Notes: generated by a model from the sequence alone, not told the origin. 39,611 nucleotides of DNA from Sulfurimonas sp. (GCA_027064045.1 JAMOQK010000047.1:1-39611), one strand, 5' to 3'; positions 8,689 to 18,445 are shown, counted from the stretch's first letter. A program made the numbers and translations.

Positions 8689-11600
8689 TGTTTTCTCACA
8701 TGCCAAAGATGTCGATTTAACTTTTGAAGTTTTTCATGCAGAAAGAAATTACATGGATATAGCCAGACAAAAAGCTTATGAACTAAACAACGAAGGCTTT
8801 AACTGTTATATTTTAAGAGGTAAAGTCAACCTATCATTACGATGTAACGATTCTAAAACAACTCAAGAAATGCAAAACAATATAAATCTTTTCGATGCAA
8901 AAAAAATCAAATATACAATTATCAACAGAGAGCTATCAACAGATACAACAAAAACTACAAAATATAAAAGTCCAAACGAATTATATTTAGGATACCGTGC
9001 ATATAATAATAAAAACTATAAAAGAGCTTTAGAAATATTTAGATATAACTATGAAATGGAAGATACTTTTAAACATGCCTACGCTTATGCTTTGGCGCTG
9101 ATTAAAGTTAACCGATACAATAAAGCATTAAATCTTTTAAAACCCTACGCAAAGAAACCAAAAGCCAAACAACTATATAAAGATACGGCTATCTCATACA
9201 TATATTGGGAGATACACAAAAAAAACTATGCAAAAGCCAAAATATTAACAAAAAAATATAATTTAACATCAAAAATATTTGATATAGATTATACACATGC
9301 CCTTGATTTAGTAAAAGAAAAAAAATATAACGAAGCAAATACTATATTAAAACCTTATTTACATAAATACACAAAAGCAAACAATCTTTTCATAGACAAT
9401 ATAATCTCTATAGCATCAAAGCCTTATGAAAATAAAGATTATAAAAAAGCTCTTAGTATATTGCAGCCATATAAAAATAATTCTACAAAAATTAAAAAGT
9501 TTTATGATGACATTAGGTATAATCGTTCTTTAAATAATGGATGGCTACTCCTAAATACCAATCCAAAATCAGCACTAAGTGCATTTAAAAATTCTTGTAC
9601 AATAAAACAGGGATATGATTGTTACAGTGGGATGATGTATGCTTACTATAATTTAAAAAAATATGACACTTCATTGTACCTAGCAGAAAAATTATATGCT
9701 TCAAATCCAAGCGATAAGCTATCCATAATGGCTATGAGAATCAGTTTAAAGCTTAAAAAATATAATAATGCAAAAAAATGGTACGATAAAACAAAAGATA
9801 AAACCAATATAGAAAATCCGTACTTAGTTGATGTGTTTTTAACTATTGACAATTATATAAAGGAAAAAAAATATACACAAGCACAAAACAATATTGAATA
9901 TCTTAAAAAATTATATCCACATAATAATAAAATTTTAGCAAAAGAGATGCGATTATATCTAGCACAAAAACAATATGACAAAGCAGATGAGATTGCACAA
10001 AATATACTAAAAACAGACAAAAGTTCCTCAGATGCCAGATATACCATAGCAGTTTATGAATTTGAAAACCAAAAATATGCAAGTTGTTCATCTGTTTTAA
10101 GAGGTACAAAACTAACTCAAAGATACCAAATCGACATGCTTTATAAATGTGATGCCTACAGTGCAGTAAGCCACAAAGATATGAAAAGTGCAATTAAAAG
10201 CATAGAGAAAATCAAAAACGATGAACTAAAATTTGTTTTTTATTTAGATGTTGGAGATATGTTTACAAGTATAGATGACCCACATGCCATAGAATCCTAT
10301 AAACAAGCAAAAAAATATAAACAAAATGATATAGACATAGAGATGGTATATCTATATTCATTACAAAATTTTAATAAATATGAACAACTAGACAACGAGC
10401 TGTCACTAGCCTATAAAAAATTTCCATCCCAAACAAAAGAGCTTAATAGATTTAGAAACTCCTATGAAAAACAAAGACTATACAGTTATTACAAAAATAA
10501 AAAATATAAAGAATGCTACGAATATTCAGATACTATAGCAAAAAGACAAAACAATAGAGAAACTTATAGACTTGGTGCTTGGTGTGCATATTCTGCGAAA
10601 AAATATCAAAAAGCTAAAGAAGAATTTGCAAAAGCAAACTTACTATTTGGAGATAATTCTAAAGACATATATGCATATGCCCTCAGTGCCTACAAACTAG
10701 GTCTATACGATAGAGCAACACAAGCACTAGATAGGATTAACAAAGTAACTGATAAAAAAGAAAGAATCCTAATTGCAAATCTATACACTGATTTACAAGA
10801 ACAACAAAAATCAAAAGAAATTTTACTAACTATGAAAGACTCAAAAGAAAAAGACAAAGCATTTGTCAGCCTTAATAAAAGCCATACGAAACTCTCTTAT
10901 GAAAATTCTGCCTCAATAGGTATGTCTTATCAATCGCAAGTTGGGGAATCTGCAAAGAACCAATTTGACAAATATATGATGCCGATAGATTATGATTATT
11001 ACGATATAAAAAATGATTTACATATGTACTTTGATGGTGATTTAATGTATCTCTACAATGGTTCATTGGGATCTAAAAACAGTGATTATCTTGATTATGG
11101 GTTTGGAACAACAACACAAAAAGATGCTATTTCAAATGATGTTGGCTTTATGCCAAAAATTGGTGTAGATTATAAAAATATCAGAGCGATGATAGGCACA
11201 ACCCCAATAGGTACAAAAATCTCACCTGAACTTACATGGCTTTTATCTGGATATATCAATAGTGACAATTGGACAGGTAGTCTTAAATTTGAGCAAAAAG
11301 AGATAGATGAAACAATGCTGTCTTTTGTAGGTGAAACCGCTCAAGAAGGTAACTATAAAAAAGATTGGGGGAGAGTTGTAAAAAGAGGTGGAGAGCTTGG
11401 AATTAGCTATGATTCTCTCATAAATCTATCTCTAAACCTTGCGTATTATCCTGAAATATTTGGTGAAAATGTAGAGGATAACAATGAGATGAAAGCAACT
11501 CTTGTAGCTATTTACTATCCAAAAGTAGAGGATATATCTTATCTACAAGTTGGAGCGATAGGAGTATATGATAGTTATGATAAAAATTCAAATCTTTTTA

Positions 11601-12031
11601 CATATGGTCATGGTGGCTATTTTTCCCCTCAAGAGTTCTTTTTAGGTGGATTGTTTGCCCAACTAGGTGATATAATAAACAGAGATTTTTACTATCAAGC
11701 TAGGTTTGCCCTAGGTTTTGAAACATATAAAGTCGATGATACAAAAAAATTTCCATTAAATGATGGTGTTGTGAACTCAAATAGCATTGCAACAGGCTAT
11801 ACAGATGATGGAGTTGACTACCAAGCAGCACTTCAATTAGGTTACCAAATAAATAAACATTTTGACTTTATATCTGGTTTTTCATTAGAGCATTTTAATG
11901 ACTATTCAACACAACAAGCATCATTTGCTATTTTATATAGATTTGACAAAAGAATATATACACCTTTTAATAGTTTTTATCTAAATCATAAAGTAGATCA
12001 AATAATCCCAAGATATGAAATAGCAAAATAA
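8642..12031 (+). CDS. bcsC: Cellulose export protein BcsC (TPR scaffold plus outer-membrane beta-barrel)
   Basis: Exports the glucan through the outer membrane. Signal peptide about 1-20 (ends FSHAK). Residues 22-95 look SPOR-like (VDLTFEVFHAERN and a following strand/helix pattern), echoing the first gene of the operon. About 105-720 is a long helical solenoid of TPR-type repeats rich in Lys and Tyr (pattern KKYNEA, KNYKRA, KKYDTS). From about 745 to the end a beta-barrel of alternating Gly/aromatic strands fits the BcsC C-terminal domain, and the protein ends in a basic tail. ATG 8642 has AAAGGA 9 bases upstream; ATG 8651 is an alternative. The start lies 47 bases inside bcsZ. No bcsD, bcsE, bcsG or bcsQ follows; the operon ends here. 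Confidence 0.88.
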   Translation: MTTMRIQYIFFLLLISVFSHAKDVDLTFEVFHAERNYMDIARQKAYELNNEGFNCYILRGKVNLSLRCNDSKTTQEMQNNINLFDAKKIKYTIINRELSTDTTKTTKYKSPNELYLGYRAYNNKNYKRALEIFRYNYEMEDTFKHAYAYALALIKVNRYNKALNLLKPYAKKPKAKQLYKDTAISYIYWEIHKKNYAKAKILTKKYNLTSKIFDIDYTHALDLVKEKKYNEANTILKPYLHKYTKANNLFIDNIISIASKPYENKDYKKALSILQPYKNNSTKIKKFYDDIRYNRSLNNGWLLLNTNPKSALSAFKNSCTIKQGYDCYSGMMYAYYNLKKYDTSLYLAEKLYASNPSDKLSIMAMRISLKLKKYNNAKKWYDKTKDKTNIENPYLVDVFLTIDNYIKEKKYTQAQNNIEYLKKLYPHNNKILAKEMRLYLAQKQYDKADEIAQNILKTDKSSSDARYTIAVYEFENQKYASCSSVLRGTKLTQRYQIDMLYKCDAYSAVSHKDMKSAIKSIEKIKNDELKFVFYLDVGDMFTSIDDPHAIESYKQAKKYKQNDIDIEMVYLYSLQNFNKYEQLDNELSLAYKKFPSQTKELNRFRNSYEKQRLYSYYKNKKYKECYEYSDTIAKRQNNRETYRLGAWCAYSAKKYQKAKEEFAKANLLFGDNSKDIYAYALSAYKLGLYDRATQALDRINKVTDKKERILIANLYTDLQEQQKSKEILLTMKDSKEKDKAFVSLNKSHTKLSYENSASIGMSYQSQVGESAKNQFDKYMMPIDYDYYDIKNDLHMYFDGDLMYLYNGSLGSKNSDYLDYGFGTTTQKDAISNDVGFMPKIGVDYKNIRAMIGTTPIGTKISPELTWLLSGYINSDNWTGSLKFEQKEIDETMLSFVGETAQEGNYKKDWGRVVKRGGELGISYDSLINLSLNLAYYPEIFGENVEDNNEMKATLVAIYYPKVEDISYLQVGAIGVYDSYDKNSNLFTYGHGGYFSPQEFFLGGLFAQLGDIINRDFYYQARFALGFETYKVDDTKKFPLNDGVVNSNSIATGYTDDGVDYQAALQLGYQINKHFDFISGFSLEHFNDYSTQQASFAILYRFDKRIYTPFNSFYLNHKVDQIIPRYEIAK

Positions 12032-12050
12032 TATATTTAATAATAAAAGG

Positions 12051-12056
12051 TATAAT
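12051..12056 (+). promoter_or_regulatory. Probable -10 box for the ctp-purC operon
   Basis: TATAAT within the 58-base gap after bcsC, 33 bases before the ctp start codon, in an A/T-rich stretch. It suggests that ctp-pur transcription starts independently of the cellulose operon. No hairpin terminator for bcsC was found in the gap. Confidence 0.45.
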
Positions 12057-12089
12057 GTCCATCTAAAAAAATAAACACATAGGTATCTT

Positions 12090-13403
12090 ATGAAAAATAA
12101 AAAATTTATCACTTTAGGCTTTGCTTCTGTTGGTGTAGCGGTAACTTTACTGTTTTCTTCAACACTTTTTGCTAAAACAAATGAAGATAACACAAAAAAA
12201 GAGGCTTCAAGGCTTCAATCTCTAGCAAAATTTACAAAAGTCATCTCCATAGTAGAAAAATATGATGTTGATGAGATTACGATAGAGGAACTTATAGATA
12301 AAGCTCTTGATGGGATGATGAAAAATCTTGATGCACACTCAAACTACTTAACTCAAAAAGATTATAAAAAACTAAAAGTTCAAACGAGTGGTGAGTTTGG
12401 TGGGCTTGGTATCACAGTTGGTATAAAAGATGGCGCATTAACTGTTATAGCACCACTTGAAGGAACTCCTGCAGATAAAGCTGGTTTAAAAGCTGGGGAC
12501 ATCATACTAAAAATCAACAAAGAATCAACACTCAATATGACTATAGATGAAGCAGTCGCTATCATGAGAGGCAAAGTTGGGACTCCTATTGATTTAACTA
12601 TTGTAAGAGAAAATGAACCAAAACCTCTAAATATACATATAGTAAGAGGTGTCATAACTATACAGTCTGTTTATGCAAAACAAATTGGTAAAGATTTATT
12701 ATATATTCGTGTAACTAGTTTTGATCAAAAAGTAGCCATAGATGTAGCAAAAGAGATAAAAAAGAAAAAAGCAACAACCAAAGGAATTATCTTGGATTTA
12801 AGAAATAATCCAGGTGGATTGCTTGATCAAGCTGTTGGTCTAGTTGATATTTTTGTAGATAAAGGAACCATAGTTTCTCAAAAAGGTCGTCATAAAAGTG
12901 ATGATATTGTTTATTCTGCTTCAGCAAGTAAAACTTTAACAAAAGTACCTATGGTAGTTTTAGTAAACGGTGGAAGTGCAAGTGCCTCTGAGATTGTCAG
13001 TGGTGCATTACAAGATCACAAAAGAGCTGTTTTGGTTGGGCAAAATACTTTTGGAAAAGGTAGCGTTCAAGTTGTTTTACCAATCACAAAAACAGAAGCT
13101 ATAAAACTTACAATAGCGAGATACTATCTACCAAGTGGAAGAACTATTCAAGCTGTTGGCGTAAAACCAGATGTAGAGGTTTTTCCAGGAGAAGTAAAAA
13201 CTCATAAAAACAACTTTTCACTAAAAGAAGCTGATTTGAAAAAGCACTTGCAAAAAGAATTGAAAAAAGTTGATGGGAAAAAAGAAGATAAAGAAGATAA
13301 AAAAGAAGATAAAGATATAATTACACCAAAAATGTTAAGCAAAGATATTCAACTAAAAGAAGCTGTTGATATTATAAAAGCACTAGTAATAATAAAAGGA
13401 TAG
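12090..13403 (+). CDS. ctpA: Carboxyl-terminal processing protease (S41 family)
   Basis: Periplasmic serine protease that trims C-termini or degrades envelope proteins. Signal/anchor segment about 5-28. PDZ domain about 100-180 (GGLGITVG, then [13 protein letters not shown]). S41 catalytic core about 190-355: [11 protein letters not shown], the nucleophile in GGSASASE (Ser298) and the Lys in FGKGSVQ (Lys323), the same 25-residue spacing as in E. coli Prc. 437 aa is standard. The C-terminal part has a Lys/Glu/Asp-rich stretch coded by near-perfect AAAGAAGAT repeats (about 13279-13317), possibly length-variable. purC follows after 7 bases. The same ctp-purC-purS-purQ order occurs in Campylobacter, so linkage to purine genes is a lineage habit rather than proof of shared function. 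Confidence 0.93.
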   Translation: MKNKKFITLGFASVGVAVTLLFSSTLFAKTNEDNTKKEASRLQSLAKFTKVISIVEKYDVDEITIEELIDKALDGMMKNLDAHSNYLTQKDYKKLKVQTSGEFGGLGITVGIKDGALTVIAPLEGTPADKAGLKAGDIILKINKESTLNMTIDEAVAIMRGKVGTPIDLTIVRENEPKPLNIHIVRGVITIQSVYAKQIGKDLLYIRVTSFDQKVAIDVAKEIKKKKATTKGIILDLRNNPGGLLDQAVGLVDIFVDKGTIVSQKGRHKSDDIVYSASASKTLTKVPMVVLVNGGSASASEIVSGALQDHKRAVLVGQNTFGKGSVQVVLPITKTEAIKLTIARYYLPSGRTIQAVGVKPDVEVFPGEVKTHKNNFSLKEADLKKHLQKELKKVDGKKEDKEDKKEDKDIITPKMLSKDIQLKEAVDIIKALVIIKG

Positions 13404-13410
13404 AGAAAAG

Positions 13411-14124
13411 ATGCAAAAAAAAGAGTTACTTTATGAGGGAAAAGCAAAAAAACTTTTTTTAACTGATGATGAGAACCTAATAATATCAGAGTTTAAAGAC
13501 GATTTAACAGCTTTTAATGGTGAAAAAAAGTCAAGTGAAGCAGGAAAAGGTGCGCTTAACAATAAAATATCTACAGAATTATTTAAACTCTTAGAGGAAA
13601 ATGGTATTCAAACTCACTTTGTAAAAATGTTAGATGACAACCATATGCTTCATAAAAAAGTTGATGTAATTATGATAGAAGTTATTGTAAGAAATATTGC
13701 AACAGGAAGCTTAACTCGTAATCTTGGCATAGAAGATGGTACAGTTCTTCCTTTTACCTTGGTTGAATTTGATTACAAAAATGACGACTTGGGAGATCCA
13801 AAGTTAAATGACCAACATGCCCTTATCTTAGGTTTAGTTGATTATCAAGATGAACTTGATAAACTTCGCAGAATGGCGAGACAAATTAACGATATACTTC
13901 GCCCATATTTCTTAAAAAAAGGTTTAAATCTTGTTGACTTTAAACTTGAATTTGGAAAAGACAACAACAAAAACATCATCTTAGTTGATGAGATAAGTCC
14001 AGATAATTGCCGTTTTTGGGATGTAGAAAGTGGTGAAAAAATGGATAAAGATAGATTTCGTCAAGGTCTTGGTGGATTAAGTGTAGCTTACGAGCAAGTA
14101 TTAAATAGAATATTAGAAAAATAG
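13411..14124 (+). CDS. purC: Phosphoribosylaminoimidazole-succinocarboxamide synthase (SAICAR synthetase)
   Basis: Cytoplasmic enzyme of de novo purine synthesis that couples CAIR and aspartate using ATP. Family marks: YEGKAKKLF at the start, a [13 protein letters not shown] segment, [18 protein letters not shown] in the middle, and [12 protein letters not shown] near residue 190. 237 aa matches bacterial PurC. It follows ctp by 7 bases and precedes purS by 8, so it is in one transcription unit with purS and purQ. Confidence 0.97.
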   Translation: MQKKELLYEGKAKKLFLTDDENLIISEFKDDLTAFNGEKKSSEAGKGALNNKISTELFKLLEENGIQTHFVKMLDDNHMLHKKVDVIMIEVIVRNIATGSLTRNLGIEDGTVLPFTLVEFDYKNDDLGDPKLNDQHALILGLVDYQDELDKLRRMARQINDILRPYFLKKGLNLVDFKLEFGKDNNKNIILVDEISPDNCRFWDVESGEKMDKDRFRQGLGGLSVAYEQVLNRILEK

Positions 14125-14132
14125 GAAAAAAA

Positions 14133-14372
14133 ATGAAAGCAGTAGTAAATATATCTTTAAAAGCAGGTGTTTTAGATTCTCAAGGTAAAGCAGTTCATCA
14201 TGCACTAGACTCTCTTAATTTCAACAATGTAAATGATGTGCGAGTTGGAAAACAGATTATCCTAAAACTAGATGAAACAGACAAAACTAAAGCTATGGCA
14301 GAAGTTAGAAAGATGTGTGAAGATCTTTTGGCAAATACTGTGATTGAAGACTACGATATAGAGCTATCATAA
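14133..14372 (+). CDS. purS: FGAM synthase subunit PurS
   Basis: Small subunit that, with PurQ and the small type of PurL, forms formylglycinamidine ribonucleotide synthase. 79 aa; VNISLKAGVLDSQGKAVHHAL and the VRVGKQI segment are typical of PurS. AGGA lies 8 bases before the ATG. Its last base is the first base of purQ. purL is not in the window and must be elsewhere in the genome. Confidence 0.95.
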   Translation: MKAVVNISLKAGVLDSQGKAVHHALDSLNFNNVNDVRVGKQIILKLDETDKTKAMAEVRKMCEDLLANTVIEDYDIELS

Positions 14373-15046
14373 TGAAAGTTACAATTTTACAATTTCCTGG
14401 TACTAACTGTGAATACGACACACAATATGCTTTTGAAAAGTTAGGAGCTACAACGGAAATCTTATGGCACAAAGCTGATAAAATTCCAAGTGACACAGAT
14501 TTACTTGTTGTTGCTGGTGGTTTTTCCTATGGAGATTATCTAAGAAGTGGTGCTATTGCAAAATTTTCTCCTGTTATGAAAGCTGTAACTCGCTATGCAA
14601 ATAATGGTGGAAAAGTTCTTGGGATCTGTAATGGTTTTCAAGTTTTAACAGAAGCTGGATTACTTCCTGGTGCATTAAAAAGAAATGATGGACTTCACTT
14701 TATCTCTAAACACCACAACTTAAAAGTTATCAAAAATGATAATATTTTTCTTAAAGAGTTGGCATGTGGAGATATTTTAAATATACCAATCGCACACCAT
14801 GATGGAAATTATTACATAGATGAAGATGGTTTAAAAGAGTTAGAACAAAACAATCAAATATTATTAAAATATACAGACAAAGATGGAAATATTAAAAATC
14901 CAAATGGATCAGTTGATTCTATTGCTGGAGTTTGTAATAATAATAAAAATGTATTTGGTCTTATGCCTCACCCTGAAAGAGCTATGGAATCACTTCTGGG
15001 TTCTGATGATGGTATCAAAATGCTAAAAGGATTTGTCTCAGCGTGA
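14372..15046 (+). CDS. purQ: FGAM synthase glutaminase subunit PurQ
   Basis: Class I glutamine amidotransferase that supplies ammonia to PurL. Visible triad: nucleophile Cys86 in LGICNGFQ, and His200/Glu202 in PHPERAM; AGGFSYGDYLR is the conserved oxyanion region. 224 aa is the normal length for the stand-alone bacterial subunit. The start overlaps purS by one base. It carries a minus-strand CACATGCC at 14761-14768, read here as Ala-Cys-Gly. Confidence 0.96.
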   Translation: MKVTILQFPGTNCEYDTQYAFEKLGATTEILWHKADKIPSDTDLLVVAGGFSYGDYLRSGAIAKFSPVMKAVTRYANNGGKVLGICNGFQVLTEAGLLPGALKRNDGLHFISKHHNLKVIKNDNIFLKELACGDILNIPIAHHDGNYYIDEDGLKELEQNNQILLKYTDKDGNIKNPNGSVDSIAGVCNNNKNVFGLMPHPERAMESLLGSDDGIKMLKGFVSA

Positions 15047-16155
15047 GAAGGTTACTCTTTGTAAGCTTATGTTTTATCATAAGTTTAATGGCAAACGATT
15101 TTAACACCTCTGAAATATCTGATATAAATCAGAGTGTTGAAATCCCCCACATGCCAAAGGTTTTGTATCTAAGTTATAAACAAAGCCCAAAGAGAGTATT
15201 AAAAGGGGAGATATTTCCCATAACTATAAAATCTTTATCTACTGTTGAAGACACCATAGACATCACTTATGATTTTTCAAACTATTATGGGTTAGAACCT
15301 TTAGGAACTACCCCATATAGAGATAGTGATGATAAATATTATTTTGATACTTTTTACTTTTTAGTAACTTCTAAAAGTGCAAAACTTCCAGATATTACCG
15401 CTTCGCTAAGAACATATGATGAACAAATATATAAAAAAACAACTCTTGATGGTTCTATCTTAAATGTCATCACTTTAAATCCAAAAAAAGATTTTTCAAA
15501 TATCATTGCTAACTCTTTTGAGCTAGAAGAATACAAAACAACTAGCTATGATAACCAACACAATATTATTGTATTTGTCGCAACTGCAACCAACTGCGAT
15601 ATAAAATCACTACACTTCAATAATGTATATAAACAAGGAGTAGAATCTGTATCTGACAATTACTTTGATTCTAAAATCACCTACTATATCGTAATAAATA
15701 AAAAAATTGAAAACTTTTCTTTTTCATACTTCAACCTCAAACAAAACAGATATTCTCGCTTAACAATCCCTATAATAGTCAATGATGACAGTGTCACCAC
15801 GCAAAGTGATTTAAAACCAAAAGACCAGTCTCGTGAAAGACTAAAAATGTTTATAGCTACAGGAGTTGCTTTCATTGGAATCATCTTGATATTGTGGAGA
15901 AAAAGATACATATATCTAATTTTCATCTTAATACCTTTAGCGTATATCGCATATATCGGTATGCCATCAAAAGAACTCTGCATAAAAGCAGGTTCACAGA
16001 TACATCTATTACCAGTAGATAATGGAACAATATTTGAGACAACAAAAGAGGTAATCCATCTTCAAAAAGAGGGAAGTGTAAAAGAGTTTGTAAAAGTAAA
16101 ACTACAAAATGACAAAATAGGCTGGATAAAGAATGAAGATATTTGCTCATATTAA
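15043..16155 (+). CDS. Membrane-anchored envelope protein, BatD-like with C-terminal SH3-like domain
   Basis: Unnamed protein. Signal peptide about 1-17 (ends SLMAN), a beta-rich periplasmic region with a KVLYLSYKQSPKRVLKGEIF segment resembling BatD/oxygen-tolerance-type Ig-like repeats, two adjacent TM helices (about 265-305), and a short region after GSQIHLLPVDNGT to the end that resembles an SH3b domain (ends GWIKNEDICSY). The GTG start overlaps the purQ stop (GTGA). A gene of unknown function sits at the same place between purQ and plsC in Campylobacter. A cell-wall or envelope role is inferred from topology only. Confidence 0.6.
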   Translation: MRRLLFVSLCFIISLMANDFNTSEISDINQSVEIPHMPKVLYLSYKQSPKRVLKGEIFPITIKSLSTVEDTIDITYDFSNYYGLEPLGTTPYRDSDDKYYFDTFYFLVTSKSAKLPDITASLRTYDEQIYKKTTLDGSILNVITLNPKKDFSNIIANSFELEEYKTTSYDNQHNIIVFVATATNCDIKSLHFNNVYKQGVESVSDNYFDSKITYYIVINKKIENFSFSYFNLKQNRYSRLTIPIIVNDDSVTTQSDLKPKDQSRERLKMFIATGVAFIGIILILWRKRYIYLIFILIPLAYIAYIGMPSKELCIKAGSQIHLLPVDNGTIFETTKEVIHLQKEGSVKEFVKVKLQNDKIGWIKNEDICSY

Positions 16156-16831
16156 TTGGCTTTATACTACTATAATCATTTTTATATCTTTAGCTCTAAT
16201 GATAATTTTATATTATCTAGTTCCAAAACCATACTCCAGAAAAATTGCTGCTTGGGTTATAAGATTAACTACATTTTTCTCTATTGAAATACAAGGCAAA
16301 CAGGACCCCGATGCACAGATGTTTTTAATAAATCATCAAAGCGATTTAGATATAGAGATAATTGAAGCTATAACAAAAGATGATTTGGCTTGGGTTGCTA
16401 AAAAAGAGCTTTTTGAAATTCCCTTTTTTGGTTTAGCATTGAAACTTCCAAACGATATTGCAGTTGAAAGAGAAAGTAAAACTTCTCTTATAAAACTTCT
16501 AAAAGATGCTAAAGAGAGAATTAATGCTGGTCGTATTATAACAATGTTTCCTGAGGGAACAAGATCTACAAAAGGTAAAATGCTCCCCTTTAAATCTGGT
16601 GCAAAAATAATAGCTGATAAATATAAGCTAAAAGTACAACCCATTGTACTAATGCAAACTGCAAAATATTTTGATACAAAAAAATTCTATGCAAAACCAG
16701 GTAGGATAAAAGTGATATTTTTAGAATCATTTACTGCAGATAAAGAGGATAAAGATTGGTTAAAAAATTTAAGAATAAAAATGCAAAAGGTATATGATGA
16801 TGAGTTGGCAAACAATCCTAGCCATAGGTAG
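16133..16831 (+). CDS. plsC: 1-acyl-sn-glycerol-3-phosphate acyltransferase
   Basis: Inner-membrane enzyme that converts lysophosphatidate to phosphatidate in phospholipid synthesis. N-terminal TM helix about 8-30. Acyltransferase motifs: NHQSDLD (His68 to Asp73, the HX4D motif), a conserved VAKKELFEIPFFG block, and FPEGTRS (139-145) for glycerophosphate binding. 232 aa is typical. It begins 23 bases inside the previous gene and its end overlaps crcB by about 35 bases, consistent with a tight operon. Confidence 0.93.
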   Translation: MKIFAHINWLYTTIIIFISLALMIILYYLVPKPYSRKIAAWVIRLTTFFSIEIQGKQDPDAQMFLINHQSDLDIEIIEAITKDDLAWVAKKELFEIPFFGLALKLPNDIAVERESKTSLIKLLKDAKERINAGRIITMFPEGTRSTKGKMLPFKSGAKIIADKYKLKVQPIVLMQTAKYFDTKKFYAKPGRIKVIFLESFTADKEDKDWLKNLRIKMQKVYDDELANNPSHR

Positions 16832-17186
16832 TGGTGGTTTTATAGGGGCAATACTTCGTGCATATCTAAATGGGGTTATCTCCCAAAGAGTTCCCCACGA
16901 ATTACCATTGGGTACCCTTGGAGTAAATCTTATCGGTAGTTTTATTATGGGAGTCCTGATAGCCTATTTTATGCACTCAACACTTTTTTCAGTTCATGTA
17001 AAATCATTTCTATCAACTGGTATTTTAGGAGCTTTAACAACCTATTCAACTTTTGCAATTGAGAGTTTCTTACTCTTGGAGGGGGGAAGTATAGTCTTAG
17101 GATTGAGCAATATGCTTTTAAATGTTGTTGGTACTGTTTTTATGGCGGGAAGTGGTTATTTTTTAGTAGAAAAAATTTTTAGATAG
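16797..17186 (+). CDS. crcB: Fluoride channel CrcB/Fluc
   Basis: Small inner-membrane dimeric channel that lets toxic fluoride out. Four TM helices; family motifs GGFIGAILRAYLNG, GTLGVNLIGSF (pore Asn) and GALTTYSTFAIES. Three in-frame ATGs occur at 16794, 16797 and 16800; AAAAGG ends at 16790, so 16797 or 16800 is the better spaced start. No fluoride riboswitch is seen, as expected for a gene inside an operon. Its 3' end overlaps the convergent ABC gene by 24 bases. Confidence 0.93.
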   Translation: MMSWQTILAIGSGGFIGAILRAYLNGVISQRVPHELPLGTLGVNLIGSFIMGVLIAYFMHSTLFSVHVKSFLSTGILGALTTYSTFAIESFLLLEGGSIVLGLSNMLLNVVGTVFMAGSGYFLVEKIFR

Positions 17187-17756
17187 ACACTTAACTTCAT
17201 CCCCACACCATGATGCTAAATCCATATCATGAGTTATAAGTAACATCCCCATATTATCAAGATTTCTCACTAACATCTCCATAACTTCAAGTTGGATAAC
17301 ATTATCTAAAGCTGAAGTTGGTTCATCAAGCAAAAGCAAATCTGGTTTCATGAGCATCGCACGAAGAATAGAAGCTCTTTGGAGTTGTCCACCTGAGAGT
17401 TGATGTGGCAATTTTAAAAGTAATTTATAATCAAGATTTATCTCACCCAATAATCTTTTCATATCATCTAGGGGTGCTACATCTTTTATCTGGTTTAGAA
17501 GTGTGTAACTTGGATGAAATGAGCTGTATGGATCTTGAAAAACTTGTGATATTTTTTTAGAAGCAAAAACACTACCATCTGATGGTTGCAAATTACCAAG
17601 TATAAGTTCAAAAAGCGTACTTTTACCTACCCCACTTTCCCCAACTATAGCTTTTATTTGACCTTTTTTAAGAGTAAAAGACAAATTTTGAAAAAGTAAA
17701 AAATCTTTTTTGTAACCAAAAGACAGATTTTTTACCTCTAGGATGTTATTCATCAA
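17163..17756 (-). CDS. Short ABC transporter ATPase, Opp/Dpp/Nik type
   Basis: ATP-binding subunit: Walker A GESGVGKST (about 38-46), Q-loop VFQDPYSSFHPS, signature LSGGQLQRA, Walker B LLLLDEPTSALD and switch His in LITHD. The QDPYSSxxP sequence after the Q-loop is typical of peptide/nickel transporters (DppF, NikE). At 197 aa it is very short: the C-terminal oligopeptide-transporter extension is absent and it ends soon after the switch. No permease or binding-protein gene lies nearby, so its partners are unknown. It overlaps the dUTPase gene by 4 bases upstream and converges with crcB. Confidence 0.85.
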   Translation of the reverse strand: MMNNILEVKNLSFGYKKDFLLFQNLSFTLKKGQIKAIVGESGVGKSTLFELILGNLQPSDGSVFASKKISQVFQDPYSSFHPSYTLLNQIKDVAPLDDMKRLLGEINLDYKLLLKLPHQLSGGQLQRASILRAMLMKPDLLLLDEPTSALDNVIQLEVMEMLVRNLDNMGMLLITHDMDLASWCGDEVKCLSKNFFY

Positions 17757-18445
17757 CCTTTGTTTAACTCATGATAAAGTTTTGCAAGTTCCCTATAAAG
17801 TCCCTCTGGTTTAATGTCAGAATTTTTCTCCCATATTTTCTTCATTACAACATTATCCTCATCACCATTCCAAATTTTTATATAAGAACCATCTTTATAT
17901 CCATTATCCTGACGAAATTGATTTAAGATATTTTTACCGACATAAAGCCTATAAAGTGTTACTAGATTAAGACCACTCATCACAACTAAATCAAAAAATT
18001 CAGATATAAGTCTTTCTAAATCAAATTTTTCTTTAGAAAGTGTCAAACGGATAATATCCTCAACTTTCAACATCACTTCATCTTCAGTAGCAAATTTAGT
18101 AGTTTCTATATCTATCTTGGAAAAACTCTCAGACTGAGATATATTTATAGCTAAGTCTTCTATACTACCTTTCATATTATGAGCATAATCTTCAATAGCT
18201 AAACTCATAATAAAATGCCAAACATCTATAACTTCTATCTGTAAATTTTCCCAATCTGGTGCTTGATGGATACTTTTCCAATGTTTCCAAGAAAAACTAT
18301 CTATCATCTCAGCACACTCCATATAGATACACCTTTTCCAGTTTATCTTTTTGCCATTTTTAGTAACACCTTCTGTCCATTTGTCACCATTTGTAGCATC
18401 ATTAAGTTGAGCTTGAAGCTGTAGCATTAGTAATATCTTATCCAT
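17753..18445 (-). CDS. dut: Dimeric (all-alpha, MazG-like) dUTPase
   Basis: Hydrolyses dUTP to dUMP and diphosphate, keeping uracil out of DNA. All helical; the metal-binding pattern is visible in ECAEMIDSFSWKHW and, about 30 residues later, EVIDVWHFIMS; a later VMSGLNLVTLYRLYVGKN helix and a QDNGYKDGSYIKIW segment are typical of the dimeric type in Campylobacter and trypanosomes rather than the trimeric beta type. The ATG at 18445 (MDKILLML) is chosen; the frame stays open upstream to 18568 without homology-like sequence and would run into the neighbouring plus-strand gene. About 230 aa. Confidence 0.88.
   Translation of the reverse strand: MDKILLMLQLQAQLNDATNGDKWTEGVTKNGKKINWKRCIYMECAEMIDSFSWKHWKSIHQAPDWENLQIEVIDVWHFIMSLAIEDYAHNMKGSIEDLAINISQSESFSKIDIETTKFATEDEVMLKVEDIIRLTLSKEKFDLERLISEFFDLVVMSGLNLVTLYRLYVGKNILNQFRQDNGYKDGSYIKIWNGDEDNVVMKKIWEKNSDIKPEGLYRELAKLYHELNKG

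Noticed and set aside
1..12031. Cellulose locus as a horizontally acquired island
   Set aside because: No integrase, tRNA, direct repeats or IS at the edges; it carries the same CACATGCC motif as the core genes, so it is at least well adapted to this genome.
13279..13317. AAAGAAGAT-like tandem units at the end of ctp
   Set aside because: They code for a Lys/Glu/Asp-rich tail common in Ctp proteins of the group; mentioned in the gene entry, not a separate element.
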